A stretch of 21,839 bases of DNA. It comes from Priapulus caudatus (taxonomy: Eukaryota; Priapulida; Priapulimorpha; Priapulimorphida; Priapulidae). Below the pieces are notes generated by a model. It did no database searches. It was not told the DNA's origin and saw nothing but the letters and a program-made list of their open reading frames with translations. Position numbers and translations under genes: made by a program. The DNA is taken from NCBI RefSeq assembly GCF_000485595.1, contig NW_014577252.1, positions 1-21,839 on the forward strand, read 5' to 3'. The first letter of the stretch is position 1; each line of letters opens with the position of its first letter. Shown piece after piece: positions 1-9,800 of this stretch.

Positions 1-59
1 AGCTCGAGCGTGCTATCAAAGAAAGACGTAAGAACACTTTGCAATAACCGTTACACAAC

Positions 60-163
60 GGAAACGACGGAGCAGCCATCTTGAGCTTGTACTGTTCCCG
101 AGCGCGCATCGTGTCGTCCGAATCCTTGTAGCCAAATGCCATTGCTTCGTCTGAATTTGCGTG
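60..163 (+). promoter_or_regulatory. Possible TATA-less promoter and non-coding first exon
   Basis: The stretch is less AT-rich than its surroundings and contains GCAGCCATCTTG near 72-83, which is the reverse complement of a YY1-like AAGATGGC core often found at TATA-less animal promoters. It ends in a good splice donor (GTG|GTAAGA, intron from 164). A matching acceptor lies at 627-628 (TTGTTCTCAG), which would join this exon to the exon that carries the Tudor gene start. An ATG at 136 would open a short upstream ORF. No transcription start can be proven from sequence alone. Confidence 0.35.
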
Positions 164-672
164 GTAAGAACTCAAATGAGGAAACGGGCTTCCGAAACCC
201 ATTTCCTATTTCCCATTTTCGATTTTCAGCTTAAAAATAGGAAATAGGTCAGAAACCCATTTCCTATTTCCTATTTTCGATTTTCAGCTTAAAAATAGGA
301 AATAGGTCAGAAACCCATTTCCTATTTGCAACGTCAAATGGGAAAACAAACTAACAGATCAGAAACCCATTTCCTATTTTCTATTTTCATTTTAAAAATA
401 GGAAATAGGTCAGAAACCCATTTCCTATTTGCAACGTCAAATGGGAAAACAAACTAACGGTATGTACCGTGATTGATTTTAACAAACTTGTGCTTAAATG
501 TTATCCGATATTCTGAGTAGGGAGTTTATTTCCTATAAGAATTTTGAAGATGGCCCTGCATGAATTAATGTGGGTGTTCTACTATGATTATGGGTGTCCT
601 GTTAGTGCATTTGCTATATTGTTCTCAGTTACTAATGCAAACTTATCATTTCATTTTGTGTTTCATGCATGA
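136..672 (+). promoter_or_regulatory. Possible spliced upstream ORF overlapping the main start
   Basis: If position 163 is spliced to 629, an ATG at 136 reads about 24 codons and stops at TGA 670-672. That stop overlaps the candidate main ATG at 669 (ATGA). Such an arrangement could allow reinitiation or repress translation. It depends entirely on the inferred non-coding first exon. Confidence 0.2.
195..458. repeat. Hairpin-forming tandem repeat, five units of two types
   Basis: Five consecutive units each begin AAACCCATTTCCTATTT (at 195, 253, 311, 363 and 414). Type A units (58, 58 and 51 bp) contain a snap-back: CCTATTTCCTATTTT is followed after a short loop by its exact complement AAAATAGGAAATAGG in unit 2. 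Type B units (52 and 45 bp) replace the second half with a segment containing GCAACGTCAAATGGG. The order is A, A, B, A, B. The array lies in the putative first intron. No coding content is seen. Confidence 0.85.
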
Positions 673-889
673 AAATAGGCAGTGTAAGAACAGCCACACC
701 AAATGCGCCCAGGGCAGATGACAACATGGCAAAACAGAAAGCGCATGGCACAGACATGGATGTTTGGTACCCGAACATGAAGGGATTGTATACCGTTTGC
801 ATTACCTGCTCTACACCCATTACTGTGGATGAAATCAGGAGTGATTTTTGCACCGTTGGCAACATACGTGAAATAAACCAAATTCAAAG
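669..889 (+). CDS. Coding exon 1: N-terminus and first half of RRM1
   Basis: It encodes the N-terminal tail and the first strand, helix and second strand of RRM1 (GLYTVCITCSTPITVDEIRS onward). An in-frame TAA at 633-635 rules out upstream coding in this exon after the 628 acceptor. The donor is CAAAG|GTAGGT, exiting with two bases of a codon (AG). The start is 669 or the better-context 726. Confidence 0.85.
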
Positions 890-3800
890 GTAGGTGTATC
901 AGCCTCAGAGTGAATAACTGGCCATGCATATACAGTAGTTTTCTGGCACCTGTGAGATCGTTGCATGCAACCAAAAGTTGCCCGTGTGCTACTCACTGCA
1001 ACTGCGTTGTGATAGCGATATGTTCGATCGCTCAGTGGAAACTGATGCTGAGCGATAGAGCAGTTGCACGTGAGGGCCGGGTGACCACATATCGTCCTTG
1101 TGTACTGGACTTTACTATTATAATTAAGATGCATGTCTTCCAGTCATGCAGTATAAATGTATTTGAATTTGAGTTTTGTGGTTGATTCTTAACCCATCAG
1201 CAGCCTTGTGACAGCAAATTACTGTTATCGTAAGTTTGCTTGTAGTTCTGATATGTTTCTCTCAACACTATTCTCGTATCTTAAAACTGCATTTTTCCGA
1301 AGAAAAGCTGTCATAAGTGATTGTAGACAAACTACCAGTTTTTGATTACAACATAAAAATGTTGAAAATCATGATCGTTTGTTCAAAAAATTTAGTTTAG
1401 TTCTGGATAGTAGTTTTGTACAACAACGAAATTAACCGCTTTTTAAGAAAACCTCATGATAAACTAGCATTTAGAAAATAATAACATTTTTCTCAAACTT
1501 CCTTTCCTTAATAGATAATAGCAAAAGCAAAGTTATATGAGTTGTGGATTAATTTGTACTACATTGCATGCTCTAACGACCCTCAGATTTATATGCATAG
1601 AAGTCGAGTCACGCAGAGCCTTATGTCAATATAACGCAAAAAAGCGTGGAATGCTTAGGCAGATGTAAACGTGAGAATGCAAGGTTTGAACACGAAAGCT
1701 TTTATGTTGGATCTATCTGATGAAAATATTTGTATGCACAATATGTTTGTGTTGAACACTACTTTTAGTCGAGACATTGTGGATATCAGGGGAAAGCAGC
1801 TTTAACATCAGTCAAACGTATTCTAATATTATAAACTTTACCCATATCTTTAGGATGTTTCTGACAATAATTTATTTGCCACCAGACTGGGTTTGTTATA
1901 CTCGATAGTGGCCTTTTTGTTTGCACACAACCAGTAGATGTGTTAATGCTGTTAGCGTCTAAAAAATGGGTACTTTCTAGCATAGAATGCAGTAATACAA
2001 AAGTAGTTTAATCACCAGTATTTGTACATCTGGTCATGTGTCCGACTATCGAAAAAACTTGTATGCCTTAAACTAACCAAGACATGATTATGGAAGGCTA
2101 ATGGTGATACTGTTGTGCGTTTACACATTATGGCTGCAATAAAGTGGGAGGCTGGGAGCTCACGTGGGATCAGTATACCACCATTACTTCCATGGTGTTC
2201 TATTGTTTCATGACTGACAGAGGTGTGTGTTGTAGTCTTTATCGAAATACTGTCAAAATGGTGACAGCCAGTGGCGTAGCCAGGATTTTTTAACAGGGGG
2301 GCCAAAAACAGCGAACTGCGCAAAATAGTGGATGACTTAATATTTTAATGGTTCCTCTGCCTCCCTTTCCACACCCTGCGCTCTCCCACCTCTCGGCTCT
2401 GCAATCTTTGTTTTGGGCGCCATGCAAAGAGGCGACATTTTTGTTCATTGTTCTCTGATCCCAAGATATGTAACACTAACTGTTCAGTGGCGGATTCAGG
2501 ATTCCACGGAGGGTGGTGAAAAACAGGCGTGGGGTATGGTGGTCATCTCCCAGAAAATTTTGAAAATGTAGATCGCAGGAGATGGTATTTGAGGCACGTT
2601 TGAGTACGACGACGACTACGACTACGACAATTCTCTTTTTAGCTCATCTGACATAGTCAGATGCAGCTTGTAGAATCGCATGATCGTCCGTGCGTCCGTG
2701 CGTCCGTCTGTGCGTCCGTCCGTGCGTCCGTCCGTCAACAGTTGGGCACAAATCTTAACCGCTCGACGTACGGTCACGATATTCGGGACGTGGGGGGTAA
2801 TCGAAAACGAGTTGGGATGTCGAAGCTGGGGGTCAAAGGTCAAAGGTCAAGAGGTGTAAAATAAGGGGGAACATTCACTCTTAACTTAAGGTATACGGGG
2901 AAATGCAGAATTGCGCACAAATCTAAACGGCTCGACCTAGGCTCGTGATAGTCGTGTATAGCATCATGGTAGGAAAAGCCATCACTGTGCCGAAATTGGA
3001 GGTCAGGTCAAAGGTCAATGGGCACAGGGCAGATTTTAGACATTTTCTGAGGACATGGTCTGACGGAGCGATTGAAAAACTTTTTTGTTTCAGCGGTGAC
3101 CTAGCATTTTTATTGGCTTTATTGAAAGGACCATGAAATGTCCCTTCTGCTGACATGCGAAGAGTAAGTGTGGTAACCTTTGTGACCCTCAAGAGGAGGG
3201 TTAAACATGGATTTGTTGACTGTTAACAAAGGAGTGAACTGCTTTTGCTATTAGAGCCCCCTCCCCCCACCCTCCACCCACACCCTGCATATCTGCGCCT
3301 AACAAATGTGGTACTACGCACGACTGAAATTTTACGTTTATAATCGTAGCAACAGACCTCAGATGAGCCCAGACGCTCTGCGGCTCTTGTTAGTATAACA
3401 ATTCTTTTATTTTTATTTTTTTTTACTTTCGGATTAACAGGGGAGCCATGGCCCCTTTTGCCCCCCCTCTAACTACGCCACTGGTGACAGCACTCTGACA
3501 TGGGTTGCAACTATGACGTAAACGAAGCACAGATGCACAAGTCAATTCATTGATCTATGGGGCACAGATAAGATTTCTGTGTATAGATAATACCCACATT
3601 CAATAAAACACTATAGGTAGTAGGAACATGCCAGTATTTGAAACCTGTATGTTACACGATGTTTGGGAGTAACCGAGCATGTCGTGTGTTATACATGGTT
3701 TCCCATGGGGCTAGGACCCACAGGCCTGATCATGGAGGCAAAGATAACTGAGTCGTGGTGGCTCAGCCATGCTAGCCTGGTGACAGCTGCTCTTGGTATC

Positions 3801-6800
3801 TGGAAATGACACACAACCTGTACTAGCACGGTTACAGTGACGCGTCGAACAGCACCCATGGCGTTTCTGTCAGCATACATGACACATCTATCAACAGCCA
3901 TGAGCTGTCTAACAGCACGCATGGCATCTGCACCTTTTTGAATAATGGTATAACTTTGGAACCTGTCCTGAACATCGCACATTACACTGTCAAATTGCAT
4001 CTTCAATGTGTACCTTTAATTAATACAGCGTATCTATCCTGGTTGTTTCAGCTATGTGTTTGTGAGATATGGCACCGTGGCTGAAGCTGAAGCTGCTTTG
4101 AATATATTGGGTTCAAATTATATAGTCTCCAAAGGACATGAACGGCAACAAGGTATGGTTTTGACATATCGTCTGCAAAGTAGGTCTATAATTGTCATCA
4201 TGGCATCTTCATGTACTCGTAATTCACTCATTTACAATCAAAAAGAGTCACCTTTTTAATATTAAATTTTCTTTGTAACTATACTGTGCCTAATGAATTG
4301 AGATATGATAACAGTGCCTACCATTTTATTAGCTCATCTGACATAGTCAGATGCAGCTTGTAGAATCGCTTGATCGTCCGTCCGTCCGTCCGTCCGTCCG
4401 TGCGTCTGTCAACAGTTGGGCACAAATCTTAACCGCTCGACGTACGGTCACGATATTCGGCACATTGGGGGGGATCGTCAAAACGAGTTGGGATGTCGAA
4501 GCTGGGGGTCAAAGGTCAAAGGTCAAGAGGTGTAAAAGAAGGGGGAACATTCACTCCTTAACTTAAGGTATAGGGAGGAAATGCAGAATTGCGGCACAAA
4601 TCTAAACGGCTCGACCTAGGCTCGTGATAGTCGGTGTATAGCATCATGGTAGGAAAAGCCATCACTGTGCCGAAATTGGAGGTCACAGGTCAAAGGTCAA
4701 TGGGCACAGGGCAGATTTTAGACATTTTCTGAGGACATGGTCTGACGGAGCAATTGAAAAACTTTTTTGTTTCAGCGGTGACCTAGCATTTTTATGGCAT
4801 TATTGAAAGGACCATGAAATCTACCTTCTGCTGACATGCGAAGAGTAAGTGTCAGATAACCTTTTGACCCTCAAGAGGAGGGTTAAACATGGATTTGTTG
4901 ACTGTCTGTTAGAAAGAATTTGACTGCCGGGTTTGCTAGTAGAATCTATACATGCCTGGATGTATGAGGCTACAATGTCACAGTGAAATTTCAAAAGCTA
5001 AATTTGGTTAAAGAAGGTTTATGCTCCTTAAATCGTATAATTTCTATGGCATTCTGTACTGTCAGTATGTTACATGTAACGTATGCCACTGCCAGTGGCT
5101 ACTGCCAGTGCATGTGTTATTGGTACTGTGTAGTTTTTGCCTGCGTTAATTGGTTACAGGTGGCAGCTCTCTATTGCAGCCTGTAGGCTTGCGTAGGTAA
5201 ATGGATGAGTGCTTACCTATTCTGTCTTGCAAATAGTTGTTGCTACTACGTACGATGGGAGCTTCCATCTTTAATCTGAAGACACTTAAACATATGCGCC
5301 ATCTCGTGGCAACTTTCATAACGATCCCAACGAACATTCCTTTGAGAAGGTTCCTGATACCATCCCTGTGCATTCCACTGTTTCGGCGTGTATGTGAACA
5401 CATTTGGGACTAACAGGGTTTACTAGAATCCCACCACTCCACCACAGAGTCACCGCAGTAGACGTTAGATGAGCGCTGTCGCTCCGCGGCACTTGTTTTA
5501 TACACGAATAGCTGCTATTGGGAAAATATCTTTTCACCCAGACTTTGTTTACTAATAGTGGAACTAATGTTATAAAATAGTCAGTCCTCTACTATTGATT
5601 AACACACGTGGATTGTTGGTTTGCAAGTATTGTAGATGTGTAACGTAAAAAGTAAATAAAAGAAATGTTTTTAATTTTGTTTTTTAAACCAAGTTTTTCT
5701 TTACTCTTGATAAATGGCATAGAGTCATTAATATGTTGTGTTATCAGTCTGATGTGCTGTAATGTATCACATAACGTTAACACAGGCCAGCCAAACTATA
5801 GAGAAAATAGAAAAGACTACAAAAGACCACAAACATCACCTGCGATTGGCAAGACGAAATATACTCCAACACAGGAGGTAAATGTCTTCCTTTATTGGAA
5901 GCTCTGTTATTTCACGCTAATATTATAATCACTGTCATTGTATCTAATTTTAGGCATATTCCTGTTCATGTTTGAACTGCGTCTAACTGATATAAGTCTA
6001 ACAGTGTTATGTGCCTGATAACGATGCCGTCTAGAATTGTATTAGAGTTGCTAATTTTTCAGAAGAGCCATGATAAGCTGGGCTTAATAAGTAAATGGGG
6101 TTTTAAGTTAATTAAACTATATGTTGAATAACACTATAACAATGCAGATTTTCAGAAGAGAGATTTTTAATGAGGATGGTAATGCATGTAACTACAATTG
6201 AGACAAGGTTGCATATTTAATAATTAGGTACTGTTAAAGTTGATCTGCTTCCATGCTTCTCTTACATGAAGCTGGTCTCTGAAAACGCACCAAGACAAGT
6301 CGTCACAGGTCTCAATGGAGTCGACTACGAAAGCCATGATGGTGCGTCAAAATTGCCCTCTGTATGGCTTTTGCTGGAAGTGCTTGAGTTCAATTTCTTT
6401 CGTGTGATGTTTTCATCACTCGTGTCGTTACTGCGTTCCCATCGACCTGTTTTGCTCGTTCAAAGTGCACGTAGAAGAGACAGTGATGGCACGAGTGTTA
6501 AGTGGCTGAGTGAATTTCGCATTGAAAAATATCCGTTGACTTCGAGTGATGCTTATTATATTTCGTTGAATTTTTGATCGCTGTATATGGGTATATGGTA
6601 TATCACCCATATGATAGGTACAGATAGCGACGGGCCTCCAGGTCTGGAGAGAATCGGCAGCAGTGACGATGAATTATCCGAAGAAGAGGCGGACAACGCG
6701 GGTGCATCTGGCTGCAACTGGGATGGAGTCAGAAATTCCACACCAGCTCGTTTCACATGCTCACCTGACTCCACTGCCAACCATCAGTCAGCTGCTCCGC

Positions 6801-9800
6801 CATATGTAGTTCCATCAACGAGTAAGAGTCCATTAATAGGAAGCATTACTGTGTGGTTGGTGTTGTGCATTTTTGCATGCATGTGCTGGGCACAGCGTAA
6901 TAATTCTGACATGGGAAGACGGGTAGAAATTAACTTTTTAACAAGGGAGTCCAACGGACTCCTTACCTTCAAAATGAGGGAGTCCGCAGCAAAATGAGGG
7001 AGTTATTAACAATAACGCATGTGCTTATTTTTAAGATTCATGCAGTTGCACGTCTGCCAAATTTTCTTTGGATATTAGCTAAAAAAAATATGGTATTTTG
7101 GCTTATTTACGGCTCTGGAACGAACTAGGTAATATGGCAGAATTTTCAGGGAGTCACACAGACTCCTGCATATGTAAAATCGGGGAGCCCGACAGTAAAT
7201 CGGGGAGTATTTGACTCCAGACTCCCGTTAATTTCGCATCCTGTGAATGCATTACTGTATATTGCCAACTATCCGGGTAATTTATTCTTAACTATATTCC
7301 TGCTTCAGTCTAGACCTGGCTGTCCTGTTCAATTGCTAGACATATGAAAGCATTAATCAGGATACTATGTCGATACATGTTTCAGACCTCAACACGTCGG
7401 AAACAAAAAGCGTCGGTAGAAGACCTGGTGGAACCACTGATAAACGGATCGTGCAGCACAACGCGGAATTAAATGTCAGTGAGAGCCCGCATACCGGCCC
7501 GTTATGGCCACAGGATAGCTATTCAAGTGAAAAGCAGCTGCTGTTTTGTACGAATCTTTCTGACAGCACAAGTGAGGTAAGAATTTAGTTAGTAAGTTTG
7601 TAGTTTTGTAATAATATTGTTAGTCAGCATGTATGAAAACGTTGGCACCAACAACAGTAAATATTCATGTTTTTTCCTTCTAATCAGGATCAGCTGCGAC
7701 ATCTATTCCGAGAGTATAATCCAACTTCAATAACAATTAATCGACCTCAACAACCAGGAGACATGTAAGTGTGTAACCTGTGAAAACATTTCGTATGTCA
7801 GTTGCTATAAGTGTAATTAAGCTGATGATTGCATGTATATTATGTAATGATGTGCTGATGATTGCAGTGGTTCTTTATGTAGTTTGGATATATGCTGTGG
7901 TGTTCACTACAACACTACTAACTTGGTTGAAATACGACCAGGAGTAACAATGTGTGTATGCACATGCGTGCGTGCATAATTTATATTTTGGATGTATTAT
8001 TTATGTAATTTATATTTATATATATTATATATAAATAATATATATATATATATATATATTATATTTATATATTTTTAACTGGAATTAGCCAAAGGGAAGT
8101 GTTCGGGTTGTTAAAGATTTCATTTCTGACTTTAAAATCAGCTGCACTAATTGATCGAGCCCATGTTTATCATGAGAGGTTAAGCAGTGGCAAATAAGAT
8201 GAAGAGAGTTTGGTCAACTATAGTGGACGAAACACACATTTGCAAAATCAAATTTATAGTGGAAAACCCTGTTGCTAGAGGAGGGTACCTTAATGTCCAG
8301 AAAACTGATATCTGTAAACCCTTTGGTATTGGAGATACCTGATATCATAGCTTTTGTTATAGTTGTTCTGCTCAGTTCATGGGTGAGTTCTCGCTTAGAA
8401 TGGCATTGTCCCTTGATAAACGCTTTTGTGCATTGGCAGGTATTTTGCGGTCATCACATTTCGAGACCCGACGGCTAAGTACCTGGCGAAACAGGCCATT
8501 GATGGCGTGTTGATCAGCGGTCATATAATCGAAGTCAGTGATGTCTTGCCTACCCCTCGCCACCATACCAATTACGCGGCACGTGGCATTGATCCCGATA
8601 CTTTGACAGGAACTGTTTCGAAGCTGCAGCTGCGTGATTCTGCATCATTCGGTATAATGTGTACCCCCCCTCGCAGAATCACTGTGCAGGTGCATTCGGT
8701 ATGTGTGCCCCCCCTCGTAGAATCACTGTACAGGTGCATTCCGGCTTCTTTCTACACAATTTCTGTCCATCGGCGCATGTTGAGCAACCTCAACCCCCTA
8801 TTATAGCAACTCCAATACGGTAGCAGTTGGTGCCCCATTTTCCCACTCCTTTCTCCACATTTACCAATGTTCACCCACAGCAACATTTTCAGTACTTCTG
8901 GCAACAATATTATGATGGAAATTTCCTGTGCATATTTTGTTATGGGTGCCATGTTTTGAAATCAGAACAAGGGTGTAGCATATGCATATGGATCCATTCA
9001 TTAACCCTGCTCACATATGTACAAATTTAATCAGAGCTAGTCTTGTAAAAAATTTACATAAATCTTTACGTAATGTTACAGTGATAATCTATGTACTACA
9101 TTGTTACTGTTTAATACACTGTAATGAGTCTTGTTTGTCTTAATTTTTTAATTTTCTCATGAATAATACAGTCGTAATGTATACACAAGAGGTATGAACA
9201 TCATTTACCTTTTTTTATTGCCTTCAGGTGATAGCCACCGGCACTCCAGATTATCTTCCGGAGATTGGAGACATGAGCCTACAAGTGGTGGCTACCAAGA
9301 GAGTACACAGACCACTGTGCCTCACACTATGCTTGATGAGTTCTACTATGGCATGATGAAGTGTTATAATATGAACTATGACCCTAAGATCATGAAGACC
9401 TTGCCATATAGTTTTACCGTCGTGATCACTCATGTCGAAGATGGCTGTCACTTTTGGGGACAGATCATGCATGAAGTACGAACTTTTTATCATATCTTTA
9501 TGTAATGTGCTCACCTACTCGTACTCTTAATAAGATTTATACTTTCTCGTCGTATTCTTAAATAAGTTATGAACTAGTTACGCATGCAACGTACTAAAAA
9601 GATGTCAAGGGTTTAATGCTGATTGCATTCTATACTGTGATATAACAAAAAGGCAGATTCCTTAACATTGGATATTGACTCTAGATAAGGTGCGCATTAA
9701 TATAAAATTACTGAGATATTTAGGCAATAAGCTTGTTGTGTCTTTTCAATGTTTTTCTTAATGTTACAGACAACCATGGGTGATATAAGTGAAATACTGA

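Noticed and set aside
2622-2864. ORFs with RTDGRTDGRTD or RASVRASV repeats
   Set aside because: They translate the CCGT microsatellite in the dispersed repeat.
3689-4006. 105-codon minus-strand ORF in intron 1
   Set aside because: No recognisable motif, no splice support and internal near-repeats; most likely chance.
6266-6577. 103-codon ORF in intron 3
   Set aside because: No domain motif, and its frame and splice context do not fit exons 3 and 4.
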